Assembly: GCF_002531575.1 (NCBI RefSeq)
Contig: NZ_NWTI01000006.1
Coordinates: 62,001 to 126,000 of the forward strand
Source of the DNA: Bradyrhizobium sp. Y36
Lineage (GTDB): Bacteria; Pseudomonadota; Alphaproteobacteria; Rhizobiales; Xanthobacteraceae
DNA length: 64,000 nt
Direction: 5' to 3'
Shown here: piece after piece, positions 53,814 through 62,499 of the stretch
Numbering within the stretch: position 1 is the first letter of the stretch
Layout: every line of letters starts with the position of its first letter
Notes under the pieces: generated by a model
Seen by the model: the letters and a program-made list of their open reading frames with translations, nothing else
What the model was told of the DNA's origin: nothing
Databases searched by the model: none
Position numbers and translations under genes: made by a program

Positions 53814-54896
53814 ATGGAAGGTGATCATTGGCCGCACGGCTCGTGCGATGGCGCCGGCCGAAGCCTGGCGCAGTTGCGCCATCGCGCGTCCGGATTCTTC
53901 GAGAGCCTGTCGGTCGCAGAACTCGTGCGCGAGACGCACAGGCATTTGTGGGTTTCAGACTGGCTGCAGGTTGCCGACGACTATCGGACCTTCGCCAGGT
54001 CCGCGCGCGAGAGCGGCTCCATCCAGACCGCGCGGGAAGCGTGGTTGTGCTCGCTGACCGCCCTGGAAGTCATCAAGAGCGTGTCTTGCCCGGGCGATGT
54101 CGAGGCCGCCGATCTCGCGGACGAGATCGCGATCAGCATGAAGGGCTTTGCGGACGATGCAGGTCGCGCGATCGAGCGCGTGACGATCGACGGGTTTGAC
54201 GAGGGGGCGTTGACCGGCTTCTTTGTGCCGGCACTCTGCCGCACCCCTTCTGCGCCTGCTGTCATCTGCCTCGGTGACGAGGACGTCACGCTCGGCTCGA
54301 TGATGATCAGGCTGTTGCCGGCCTCGCTCCGTCGCAACATGTCGCTCCTGCTCGTTGACGCCGGCCGTTCATCTGCTCGTCGCTCCTTCAAGCCGGAGCA
54401 CATGCTCCATTGCTGGTTGGACTATCTTCAGGTGCGCTCCGATGTCGATCCGAAGCGGATCGCAATCTATGGCGAAGGGGCGGGCGCCTGTGCTGCATCC
54501 GGTCTTGCCGGCTCGGATCGCCGGATCGCTGCCGCCGTATGCGATGGCGGCGTGCTGGCGCCGGTCATGCGGGGCGCGTCGCTTCGCTGGATGACCGGCT
54601 CCGAGCCGGCGGATCTGGACGGGACCTTGCCGGTGTCCGCGGCGCTGCCGCGTCGACTACCGTGTTCGCTTCTGATGGTCGTCGGAAGCCGCTCGATGAT
54701 GTGGGAGCAGGATGCCCTCGAACTGCAATCCGCCTATCGGCAGGCTGGAGCCGATTGCTCCGTCGTCGTTCCCTACCGCATCCCGCATCCTCTCGGCGAG
54801 GTCGAGAATTTCGTCGCAGTCGACGATTTCATTTTCGAATGGCTCGACAGCAAGCTCGGAGCTGCGCCTCGGCTCGATGCCGTGACCTATCTCTAG
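53814..54896 (+). CDS. Alpha/beta-hydrolase-fold protein lacking the nucleophile serine (FrsA/DUF1100-like)
   Basis: The 360-residue protein has an N-terminal helical region (about 1-115) and an alpha/beta-hydrolase core: SAPAVICLGDEDVTLGSMMI, then RSDVDPKRIAIYGEGAGACA near residue 220 and LMVVGSRSMMWEQDALELQS with a late Asp, and a His in PYRIPHPLGEVE. The nucleophile elbow, G-x-S-x-G in active enzymes, reads G-E-G-A-G, so Ser is replaced by Glu. This suggests a non-hydrolytic role or altered chemistry. It is convergent with the MarR gene. Family assignment is moderate. Confidence 0.7.
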   Translation: MEGDHWPHGSCDGAGRSLAQLRHRASGFFESLSVAELVRETHRHLWVSDWLQVADDYRTFARSARESGSIQTAREAWLCSLTALEVIKSVSCPGDVEAADLADEIAISMKGFADDAGRAIERVTIDGFDEGALTGFFVPALCRTPSAPAVICLGDEDVTLGSMMIRLLPASLRRNMSLLLVDAGRSSARRSFKPEHMLHCWLDYLQVRSDVDPKRIAIYGEGAGACAASGLAGSDRRIAAAVCDGGVLAPVMRGASLRWMTGSEPADLDGTLPVSAALPRRLPCSLLMVVGSRSMMWEQDALELQSAYRQAGADCSVVVPYRIPHPLGEVENFVAVDDFIFEWLDSKLGAAPRLDAVTYL

Positions 54897-54920
54897 CCGG
54901 CTGGGCTGTCCTGTCGCCGA

Positions 54921-55400
54921 TCACGAGGCGTCGATGGCCAGCAATCGCGCCGCCAGCCGGGCGTTCCTGGCGATCGTTGCGAGCGCGGCATTCAGTTCGG
55001 TCAGCGTCTTCTCGTCGACCTCGTTGAACATGGTCGAGTTCAAGGCGAGCTTCCGCTTGGACAGTTTCTCGATGTCCGACGTCGCCTTCTCGGTCAGCGA
55101 CATCATGATGAAGCGGGCATCGTCCGCGGCCGGCCGGCGGGAGAGAAAGCCGCCCTTCTCCAGGATCTTGGTCTGGTTGGTCACGAAGGCCGGGTGGACC
55201 CGCAACTTGTTCGCGATGTCGATGCCGGCGACGCCGCGCCCTTCGTCCAGTTCGGTGATGGCCATCAAGATCAGCCATTGCGGCTGGGTGATGCCCAGCA
55301 GTCCGCCCCAGCTGGTGTGGATGTCGTCCAGCTGCGCGTGGATTTCGACGACATTCCAGATGAAGTCCCTGATCGCCCTGTCGAGCTTCTTATCGATCAC
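54921..55400 (-). CDS. MarR-family transcriptional regulator
   Basis: The 159-residue protein has the MarR winged-helix arrangement: WLILMAITELDEGRGVAGID, ANKLRVHPAFVTNQTKILEK (recognition helix) and GFLSRRPAADDARFIMMSLT (wing with the conserved DxR). It starts at GTG 55400 with GGGGGGC upstream. The upstream 540-bp spacer contains two AT-rich inverted repeats that could be its operators. MarR proteins usually repress a divergent gene and respond to phenolic or lipophilic ligands; the divergent direction here leads to an orphan terminator and the porin. Confidence 0.87.
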   Translation of the reverse strand: MIDKKLDRAIRDFIWNVVEIHAQLDDIHTSWGGLLGITQPQWLILMAITELDEGRGVAGIDIANKLRVHPAFVTNQTKILEKGGFLSRRPAADDARFIMMSLTEKATSDIEKLSKRKLALNSTMFNEVDEKTLTELNAALATIARNARLAARLLAIDAS

Positions 55401-55554
55401 GGCCCGTTGCCCCCCGTATTGGCGTTGATCCTTTTTTTATTGTTCTTGGATCAGTGTTGTACCGGGATATCGCGCTGGCGTCTCCTCTGTCGCGCCCGCG
55501 CGAAGGCGGCCGGCACGACATTTTGGAAACGGCCTCAACATTTGATACTTGCAG

Positions 55555-55572
55555 AATTCAATTAATTGAATT
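55555..55572. promoter_or_regulatory. 18-base perfect palindrome, possible MarR operator
   Basis: AATTCAATTAATTGAATT is fully self-complementary and lies 155 bp upstream of the marR start. Its size and AT-richness suit MarR operators. It also precedes a terminator without a gene, so it may control a small RNA. Confidence 0.5.
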
Positions 55573-55640
55573 ACGTCTCGCTACACTCAATCTTTGCTGC
55601 TCTTGACCGTGTCGACGGACAGCGATGTGAGACCTCCAAG

Positions 55641-55677
55641 AAAGCCCTCGGGATGCCCCCTGAGGGCTTTTTACTTT
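55641..55677 (+). terminator. Intrinsic terminator with no preceding gene (possible end of a small RNA)
   Basis: AAAGCCCTC and GAGGGCTTT form 9-bp arms around a 12-base loop, followed by TTACTTTTT. It points along the plus strand, where no gene lies between the marR start and this hairpin, so a transcript of roughly 100-200 nt starting in this spacer is implied. Confidence 0.7.
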
Positions 55678-55746
55678 TTATTCAGCACGTTAGGTGCCTT
55701 CGAGGTCATCTCTGTTGCGCGCGGGCAACATCTCCCGGCGAACTTA

Positions 55747-55769
55747 CAATTCATTAAATCAATGAATTG
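55747..55769. promoter_or_regulatory. AT-rich inverted repeat upstream of the porin gene
   Basis: CAATTCATT, spacer AAATC, AATGAATTG: perfect 9-base arms about 170 bp upstream of the porin ATG. It is similar in base content and half-site to the palindrome at 55555-55572, so both may bind the same regulator. Confidence 0.45.
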
Positions 55770-55937
55770 AGGCGGTTGTTTCTATAAACTATACGTGAGG
55801 CACGACGGAGGGGGGGCACCTCGCTGTCGTTTCAGTCCGGACCTTCAGTGCGGATCTGAATTGAACGGAAATTATGAGGGTGAAGCGGTGTCCGCCGAGG
55901 AAGCCGAGCCCCCTGAACCGACCTGGAGGTTTACCTA

Positions 55938-57494
55938 ATGAAGTTGACGAAGACGCTTTTGCTCGGCTCGGCTGCCGGCCTGATGGCCGCCTCCGGGGCG
56001 TTCGCAGCCGATCTCCCCGTGAAGGCCAAGGCCGTTGAATACGTGAAGGTCTGCTCGCTGTACGGCGCCGGTTTCTACTACATCCCGGGCACCGACACCT
56101 GCATCAAGCTCGGTGGCTATCTGCGCGCTGAAGTCGCGCTGGGCACCAACAGCTCCTACGGCGCTGCCAACGGCTCCCCGGCCGGTGCGCACAACCGCCT
56201 GAGCAACTACTACACCATGCGCGCTCGTGAAGATCTCAACATCGACACGCGCACCGCGACCGAGTACGGCGTCGTCCGTACCTTCTTCGACGGCGTGTTC
56301 TCCTGGACCACCGGCGGCTATCAGGGCTCCGGCTCTGCGACCGGCGGCACCGTCTACACCGGCAACCTCGGCCTCAACACCTCCGGCACCCCGGCTCTGG
56401 TTGGTTCGTCGATCAACGGCACCGACGGCGCGACCTCGGGCGGTTCGCTCGGCGTGTACTACGCCTTCATCCAGTTCGCTGGCTTCACCATGGGTAAGGC
56501 CGTGTCGCAGTTCGACGCGCCCTGGACCAACTATCCCGGCAACAACTTCGACGGTCTCGTCGGTGGTTCGGGCACGGTCACTGGTGTCAACCAGTTCACC
56601 TACACCGCTGACTTCGGTCAGGGCGTGACGGCGTCGTTCTCGGCTGAAGATGCGACCAACTACTACCAGGCCGGCAACATGAACCTGTCCGGCGCGACTG
56701 CCGGCGGCATGATCGGCGGTACCTACGGCTCCAACGCCATCGGCGGCTCGCGTTCGCCGAACCTCGTCGGCCAGGTCCGCGTCGACCAGGCTTGGGGCAT
56801 GTTCCAGGCGTCGGTTGCTGCGCATGACAACCACGTCGCCTACTACGGCGCCACCGAGACCACCGGCCACCCCGACGACAAGTGGGGTTGGGCTGTGCAG
56901 CTCGCTCTGTCGATCAAGAACATCCCGACCGGCGCGGGTGACGTGATCAACATTTCGGGCGTCTACACCGACGGTGCGACCCGCTACAACTTCCAGAACC
57001 TCGCGGGCAGCTCGTACTCGATGTTCGGCAACTCGGGCGTTGCCTACCAGAGCGTCGGCTTCGCCTTCGCTCCGGACACCGTGTTCACCACGGGCAACCA
57101 GCAGGAGACGGTCAAGACCTGGGGCTTCCGCGGTGCTTACACTCATAACTGGGATCCCTACTGGAACACCGCGCTGTACGGTGCTTACGCGCAGGCTCAG
57201 TATGGCTCGCAGGCCAAGAATGCGCTCTGCGGCGTTGGTGGTACGTTCGCGATCGCTGGCGTGACCTCGTGCAACCCCGACTTTGCCATCGGCCAGATCG
57301 GCCTCATCACCCGCTGGACCCCGGTCAAGAACCTGACCTTCTCGGGCGACCTCAACTGGACCCACCTGGACCAGAAGTACGCTGGCACGGTTGCTTACGC
57401 TGGTGCCGGCACGACGGCCAAGCCGGCCGCTCTGTACCAGCTGAAGGACCAGGACAGCATCACCCTGCTGCTCCGCGCCCAGCGCAACTGGTAA
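55938..57494 (+). CDS. Outer-membrane porin (rhizobial Omp2b/RopA-type family)
   Basis: The 518-residue protein has a signal peptide (MKLTKTLLLGSAAGLMAASG, cleavage after AFA) then ADLPVKAKAVEYVKVCSLYG and AGFYYIPGTDTCIKLGGYLR, the invariant start of this family with its Cys pair. The remainder is a 16-strand-type beta barrel rich in Gly, Thr, Tyr and Asn, and it ends in a strand with a terminal aromatic (LLLRAQRNW), as expected for BAM recognition. It forms a trimeric diffusion pore. A strong site (GGAGG) precedes the ATG. Codon use is strongly biased (a highly expressed gene), and a clear terminator follows. Confidence 0.95.
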   Translation: MKLTKTLLLGSAAGLMAASGAFAADLPVKAKAVEYVKVCSLYGAGFYYIPGTDTCIKLGGYLRAEVALGTNSSYGAANGSPAGAHNRLSNYYTMRAREDLNIDTRTATEYGVVRTFFDGVFSWTTGGYQGSGSATGGTVYTGNLGLNTSGTPALVGSSINGTDGATSGGSLGVYYAFIQFAGFTMGKAVSQFDAPWTNYPGNNFDGLVGGSGTVTGVNQFTYTADFGQGVTASFSAEDATNYYQAGNMNLSGATAGGMIGGTYGSNAIGGSRSPNLVGQVRVDQAWGMFQASVAAHDNHVAYYGATETTGHPDDKWGWAVQLALSIKNIPTGAGDVINISGVYTDGATRYNFQNLAGSSYSMFGNSGVAYQSVGFAFAPDTVFTTGNQQETVKTWGFRGAYTHNWDPYWNTALYGAYAQAQYGSQAKNALCGVGGTFAIAGVTSCNPDFAIGQIGLITRWTPVKNLTFSGDLNWTHLDQKYAGTVAYAGAGTTAKPAALYQLKDQDSITLLLRAQRNW

Positions 57495-57518
57495 GATCAG
57501 TCGAAGCACTTCGACGAG

Positions 57519-57549
57519 CACCCGGCGGGAAACCGCCGGGTGTTTTTTT
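57519..57549 (+). terminator. Intrinsic terminator of the porin gene
   Basis: CACCCGGCGG, loop GAAA, CCGCCGGGTG, then T7: 10-bp perfect arms with a stable tetraloop, 25 bp after the stop codon. Confidence 0.93.
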
Positions 57550-58015
57550 ATGCGCGCACTCCATGTCGGGCGCGCTGTGGCCGGGGTGAGCGCGGCGATA
57601 CCCGGGATGTGAGCTGCAGGGATTCGGACGCTGCGAGGCTTGTCACCCGGTGCCGCCTCTTGCCGACCCGTCGGCTGACCGAATGACGGGGCCCCGTCGC
57701 CGTCGCCGTCACCGCCGCGCAGCCGCAGGCCCGTCGTCGCTGGAGGTGCTCGCCTCTTCGGCGAGTGTTGCAGGGCGACAGCCGAGGCCTTCGAGGCTCC
57801 CCATACGGCCCGTCGCGCCCCATGGCTCGCGCCTCAGAACGACGGGACGGAGGTCGCGCTGTCGTCCGCGGGTCGATCCAGCAGCTCGGAACTGTTCCGC
57901 TTTGCCGAAATTCGGATTTGTTGCGATTGAGCGGATGAGCCGCGGCGTACGGGAGTTCCCGCCTCGCGGGGATCGACAGCGTCGCCTGGAGAATCAGGCT
58001 GTCCATCTCGCACGC

Positions 58016-58101
58016 CGTCGTTGCGAGAAGCCCTTGGGACGAGGCAATCCGGAATCGTTTACCGGAACGATTCCGGATTGCTCGCTACGCCCGCAATGAC
58101 G
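58016..58101. repeat. Palindromic intergenic element, family F
   Basis: The ends CGTCGTTGCG and CGCAATGACG are imperfect inverted repeats, and the centre holds a 16-bp perfect hairpin (GCAATCCGGAATCGTT / AACGATTCCGGATTGC, 58044-58081). The pattern is familiar from Bradyrhizobium spacers. The rest of 57550-58015 shows no supportable gene. Confidence 0.75.
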
Positions 58102-58121
58102 CGGAGGAGAGTGCGCGGGCC

Positions 58122-58757
58122 TCAGCCCTGGCTCGCCATCCGTGCGCGATCGAGATGCTCCTCGATCTTCGGGCGGTCGCGGGTGCGCTCGAAGCTGGTG
58201 CACAGCAGCTCGGTCTCCTCGAGCGAGATCGGAGCGCGATACAACCGGCACATGAACTCGGCGCTTGCACGTCCCTTGCCTGTGCCCGGGCCGCGTTCGG
58301 CGAGAAACATGCAGTCGCGGCAGACGCTGGCGTCGAGCCGCTGATGGGCCGCGTCGAGATGATTGAGGACGTCGCGAAGCGAGTCGCGCAGCCTGACGCA
58401 TTCGTCGTTGCCGAGCGCCGCGACCGCGTTGACCACGTGATTGATCGGGTCGTGCTGGCTCAGGCACTTCTCGCCCTGGGCGGTGACGTGCAGGACGACG
58501 GAACGCTTGTCCTCCTGCGACGGCTTGCGGACCAGAAAGGACTTGCTCTCCAGCGTCTTCACGATCTGCGATGCAGTCGCTCTGGTGGCGCCGATGAAGC
58601 CCGCGAGCGCGGAGGGCGTGCGCGAAAACCTGTTGGCGCGGCCGAGAAAGCGCAGCGCCATCCATTCCCGATCGCGCAATCCATGCTGGTTGCCTTCGAA
58701 ATACCAAGCCCGCGCCGCCTGAACCAGCAGCTCGACGGCTTCTCGTGCCAATGGCAT
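58122..58757 (-). CDS. MarR-family regulator with C-terminal Cys pair
   Basis: The 211-residue protein from ATG 58757 (GAGG upstream) has a MarR winged helix: SALAGFIGATRATASQIVKT (recognition helix) and SFLVRKPSQEDKRSVVLHVT (wing with DKR). Beyond the usual length (about 150), the C-terminal 60 residues include a CRDCMF motif and a downstream Cys in FMCRLYRAP. This suggests metal or redox sensing. A longer frame upstream is Arg-rich and unlikely to be coding. Targets are unknown; no divergent gene is adjacent. Confidence 0.8.
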   Translation of the reverse strand: MPLAREAVELLVQAARAWYFEGNQHGLRDREWMALRFLGRANRFSRTPSALAGFIGATRATASQIVKTLESKSFLVRKPSQEDKRSVVLHVTAQGEKCLSQHDPINHVVNAVAALGNDECVRLRDSLRDVLNHLDAAHQRLDASVCRDCMFLAERGPGTGKGRASAEFMCRLYRAPISLEETELLCTSFERTRDRPKIEEHLDRARMASQG

Positions 58758-59472
58758 GAACCTACCTCGTCCCCGGAACTTCGTCGGCGGCGTCCCGAAG
58801 CCGCTTTGCGTTGTGGCCCGCGAATCCTCCGAAAGACGTCGAACGGTTGCAGCCGTTCGGCGCGCGAATCGTGTCGAGCTCTCCTTCGAAGGAACGAATT
58901 GCGGCGCGCCCGATCGAAAGCGATGGGGCTCGCGTGCTGCGGAGTGAGACACCGCGGCGTAGGCATGCCAACGGCGTCGTCACACGGGAGCCCGGTTCGC
59001 CGTCGCCTGCAGACGATGGATCGGAATAGTTCAACCGAAGCCCCTGAGTTCAAGTCACACGCAGACGTTTCTTATATTCCGCCGAAACGATGAATGAGCT
59101 TCTCAACAAAATCAAGTAGAGACCCTCGTGAGCCCCAGATGTCGTTGCATGCGAATGTAACGTTCAAGACAATCTTGCTCGTCAGGACACATGATAGTGA
59201 ATGCAATACGTTGTGCGGCAAACGACATGCACTCGGCCCTGCGGCACTTTGATTGCACCTCATCTTGCTGTCTGTGTTCCGACGCAAATTGATCGAAGCT
59301 TGTGCAGACCGACGATGTGGATCGCCACGTCATCCACAACTTGTGCGGGGTGCCGGAGAATCGCGGAGGGAACTCGCAGGAATTGCACGCGCCGGTTGTC
59401 GGTCGCCACGCCTCCGCAATCGCCGATTCCGTCACTTCGGATACGGCCACGTGCTTCCGGCCCGGCGACCTG
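58758..59472. other. Intergenic stretch between marR and fliI, no gene supported
   Basis: About 715 bp. The part at 59090-59330 is visibly more AT-rich. Frames on both strands are Cys/Arg/Ser-rich and lack ribosome sites; the minus-strand frame reaching into fliI is a shadow. No repeat, tRNA or terminator was recognised. Confidence 0.4.
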
Positions 59473-60798
59473 CTAGTCGCCCCGGAGCATGTCCCGGAGC
59501 TCGCGAAACGGATCGGCGCTCGGCGGAGCCGAAGCGTCCTGCCGCATCGCGCCGTAGATTCTCGGGACCATGTCGACCGCCTGATCGAGCCCCGAATCAC
59601 GTCCCGGCTGATAGCCGCCCATCAGGCGAAGATCGCGGGTGTCCTCGTATTTGGCGATCATTGAGCGCAGCTTGCTCACCAATTCGCGCTCCTCGGGATC
59701 CCAGACGTTGTGGGCGAGACGGGAGACCGAGGCCAGAACGTCGACGGCCGGATAGCGCGCCTGGTCGGCGATGTGCCTCGAGAGCACGATGTGTCCATCA
59801 AGCGTGCTGCGGATGGTGTCGGCAATCGGCTCGTTGTGATCGTCGCCATCGACCAGCACGGAGAAGATCCCGGTGATCGTGCCGGCGCCTTCCTCACCGG
59901 GGCCGGCGCGCTCCAGAAGCCGCGGCAGATCGGTGAAGACCGTTGGTGCATAGCCGCGCGCGACCGCCGGCTCGCCGGCGGCGAGCGCGACCTCGCGGGC
60001 GGCGTGGGCGAAACGGGTGATCGAATCGACCATAAGCAGGACCGATTCGCCGCGGTCGCGGAAATATTCGGCGACCGCCATGGCCGTCTTCGGCGCCAGC
60101 CGCCGCATCATCGGGCTCTCGTCTCCCGTCGACACGATGGTGACGGCGCGCTGACGATCGTTGCCGAGCACGTCCTCGATGAACTCGCGCACCTCGCGGC
60201 CGCGCTCGCCGACCAGGGCCAGCACCACGGTGTCGAAACCCTGGCTGCGGGCGAGCATCGCCAGCAACGTCGATTTGCCGACGCCGGAACCGGCAAAGAT
60301 GCCGACGCGCTGGCCGGCGCAGATCGGTGCGAACAGGTCGATGACGCGCACGCCGGTGCGCAGCGGCTTGTGCACGCGGGCGCGCTTCATGGCCGACGGC
60401 GCCTCAGCCTCCGCGGAAACCGCCTGGGATCCCGGGGTAAGGGGGCCGAGGCCGTCGAGCGGCGCACCGAGGGCGTTGATGACGCGGCCCTTCCAGCTCG
60501 GATCGGGCGCAAAGGACAGAGGCGGCATCCGGTAGGCGGCCGAGCCGAGGCCGCCGGCGAATTGCCGGTCGAACGGCTTGGCAACGATGCCCTCGCTGTC
60601 GATCCGCACCACTTCGCCGATCTGGGCCTTGCCGCCCGAATTGACGCCGATGAGCTCGCCGAGCCGGACGAAGCGCGACAGGCCGGAGACGCGGAAATGC
60701 GTCGGCGCGATCTCGGAGATCGCGCCGCTGACGCTTGCCAGGGGAGTGTTCTGCTGAAGCTCCAGCAGCGCCCACTCGAGTTGCCGAAGAGCGTTCAA
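59473..60798 (-). CDS. fliI: FliI, flagellar export ATPase
   Basis: The 441-residue protein matches FliI/F1-beta-type ATPases: Walker A AGSGVGKSTLLAML near residue 168, LVGERGREVREFIEDVLGND (the FliI-specific GER), Walker B SVLLMVDSITRFAHAAREVA near residue 258, and GYAPTVFTDLPRLLERAGPG near residue 295. It energises type III flagellar export as a hexamer with FliH. It is the last gene of a minus-strand run DUF1217-flgF-fliI, while its partner FliH is encoded about 42 kb away in the other block. Confidence 0.95.
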   Translation of the reverse strand: MNALRQLEWALLELQQNTPLASVSGAISEIAPTHFRVSGLSRFVRLGELIGVNSGGKAQIGEVVRIDSEGIVAKPFDRQFAGGLGSAAYRMPPLSFAPDPSWKGRVINALGAPLDGLGPLTPGSQAVSAEAEAPSAMKRARVHKPLRTGVRVIDLFAPICAGQRVGIFAGSGVGKSTLLAMLARSQGFDTVVLALVGERGREVREFIEDVLGNDRQRAVTIVSTGDESPMMRRLAPKTAMAVAEYFRDRGESVLLMVDSITRFAHAAREVALAAGEPAVARGYAPTVFTDLPRLLERAGPGEEGAGTITGIFSVLVDGDDHNEPIADTIRSTLDGHIVLSRHIADQARYPAVDVLASVSRLAHNVWDPEERELVSKLRSMIAKYEDTRDLRLMGGYQPGRDSGLDQAVDMVPRIYGAMRQDASAPPSADPFRELRDMLRGD

Positions 60799-60838
60799 GG
60801 TATCAGTCCAACCTCAATTTCGATGCGCGCGAGGCGCC

Positions 60839-61567
60839 TCACTTGCCGGGTTCGCCCAGCGTCCGAATGGCGTTCTGCAGCGAGCCCTCGGTACCCTCGA
60901 TCATCGAATTGGTGCCGTCGAAGGCGCGCGAGGCGGCGATCAGCTTGGTCAATTCCATCATCGGATTGGCCCCGGAGCCCTCGACATAGCCCTGCTTGAA
61001 GCCGTCGCGGGAGAAATCGGCGATGGCGGTGGCGGGCCGGTCCGGCGTGACGCCGGAATTGCCGTAGCGCTCGAGATTGGCATCGGCGGGGATGTTGAAC
61101 AGGCCGATGGTGCCGATCTCGTTGTTGTCCTGGGTGATCGCGCCGTTGCGCGCGATCGAGATCGGTCCGCCGTTGGGATCGAGCGTGATCTGCGCGCCGC
61201 CGGAATCGACGACGGGAAAGCCGCTCACGGTCTGAAGATCGCCGTTGGGGGCGATCTGGAGGCGGCCGTCGCGGGTATAGACCGTGCCGTTCGGCCCGGC
61301 GAAGGCGATCCAGCCCTGGCCGACCACGGCGACGTCGAGCGGGTTGCCGCTCTCGGTGATGTTGCCCTGCTCGCGCGAGATGATGTTGTCGCCGGGCGAG
61401 GAGAAGGCAACCGGGTTCGGGCCGGCCTTGGACAGCACGGTCTCGAATTTCACCACGTCGGTGCGGAACGCCGCCGTGTTGACGTTGGCGACGTTGTTGG
61501 CGATCGTCTGGAGGCGCTTGTCGAGCGCGACCTGGGCCGACAAACCCACATAGAGGGCCGATTGCAT
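60839..61567 (-). CDS. flgF: FlgF, proximal rod protein
   Basis: The 242-residue protein has the rod/hook N-terminal motif (ALYVGLSAQVALDKRLQTIA then NNVANVNTAAFRTDVVKFE) and the C-terminal helix region ANPMMELTKLIAASRAFDGT then NSMIEGTEGSLQNAIRTLG. The central domain (QGNITESGNPLDVAVVGQGW) is that of FlgF/FlgG; the length near 240 favours FlgF over FlgG (about 260). FlgF joins the proximal rod in the periplasm. It starts 3 bp after the DUF1217 gene and is followed by fliI after 40 bp. Confidence 0.9.
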   Translation of the reverse strand: MQSALYVGLSAQVALDKRLQTIANNVANVNTAAFRTDVVKFETVLSKAGPNPVAFSSPGDNIISREQGNITESGNPLDVAVVGQGWIAFAGPNGTVYTRDGRLQIAPNGDLQTVSGFPVVDSGGAQITLDPNGGPISIARNGAITQDNNEIGTIGLFNIPADANLERYGNSGVTPDRPATAIADFSRDGFKQGYVEGSGANPMMELTKLIAASRAFDGTNSMIEGTEGSLQNAIRTLGEPGK

Positions 61568-61570
61568 GAG

Positions 61571-62356
61571 CTACTTTCCGAGCCGGATGGACTGAAGTTT
61601 CGAGAGCATGTCGGTATCCATGCTGGCCGATGACGCGCCGCCGATCAGGACCAGCGCGGAATTGGTCGAGCTGTCGCTCTGGGCCTGGGTCGCGTCCCAC
61701 ATCGCCGCAAAGCGCTGCACGAATTTGGTGACCTTGGCCGGGTCCTGGAAATCGGTGAGCTTGACCTTGTTCGTGATCAGCTTGGCCTGGGCGTCGATGT
61801 CGGCCGAGCTGATGGTCGAGGGCAGACCCAGCGCGGTCTGAACCACCTGCGTCAGCGCCTTGTCCGCAAGGACCTGGTAGGCGGTCGTGATCGTGGACGC
61901 CTTGCGGGTGAAATAGAGCGCCAGCCGCAGACCCTCGTTCTGGTCGCCGGCCTTCTGCTCCATCGTCTGCGTGACATAATGGGTCGCCGTTCCAGTCGTC
62001 GCCTGGGTGGTCTGCGTCGCATTGCTGCCGAGGGCGGCGAAATTGAAGGCGGTGGCGAATTCCCGGTAGCGGGTGTCGGTCAGCTTGTTGGCGAAGGCGT
62101 CCTTGTTCGCGACGCCCTCGGTCAGCACCTTGCGCATGAACGCCTTGGCGTAGGTCATGTCGCTGAGGCCGTAGGCCTTCATCGCGTAGGAGTAGAGGCG
62201 ATAGTCCTTCAGGAAGTCGTCGATCGTCTTCACGTTGCCGATATGGCTCAGGAAGTAATCGGTCTCGCGGCTGACGTCCGGCTCCGTTGCGACCTGGGTC
62301 AGCGACTTGCCCATGTCCTGGGTCAGTCTGGTGTAGTCCGCGATGGTGGATAGCAT
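61571..62356 (-). CDS. DUF1217 flagellar-cluster protein
   Basis: The 261-residue protein reads SRETDYFLSHIGNVKTIDDF, LKDYRLYSYAMKAYGLSDMT, YAKAFMRKVLTEGVANKDAF and later NKVKLTDFQDPAKVTKFVQR, all characteristic of DUF1217 proteins found in alphaproteobacterial flagellar clusters. Predicted mostly helical, without signal peptide; the role is not established. It is the first gene of the minus-strand unit with flgF and fliI, and divergent from motA across a 143-bp promoter region. Confidence 0.87.
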   Translation of the reverse strand: MLSTIADYTRLTQDMGKSLTQVATEPDVSRETDYFLSHIGNVKTIDDFLKDYRLYSYAMKAYGLSDMTYAKAFMRKVLTEGVANKDAFANKLTDTRYREFATAFNFAALGSNATQTTQATTGTATHYVTQTMEQKAGDQNEGLRLALYFTRKASTITTAYQVLADKALTQVVQTALGLPSTISSADIDAQAKLITNKVKLTDFQDPAKVTKFVQRFAAMWDATQAQSDSSTNSALVLIGGASSASMDTDMLSKLQSIRLGK

Positions 62357-62499
62357 GACACGCGCCCCTCTGGCCGCTGTTGCGACGCCGCCACAAGCTG
62401 CCGCCGATTGCTTGCGCGAGGCTGGCGACGCAGGAAGCCAGCTTCGCGCAAGGCTCGCCGACTAGATATTCCCGATGGGATCGGCGATGGAGCGGCGCG

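Noticed and set aside
55566..55757. Short plus-strand frame of 63 codons before the porin
   Set aside because: It would read through a strong intrinsic terminator and has no ribosome site.
59112..59600. Minus-strand frame of 162 codons overlapping the end of fliI
   Set aside because: It overlaps a certain gene in another frame and has a Cys/Arg/Ser-rich composition without recognisable motifs.
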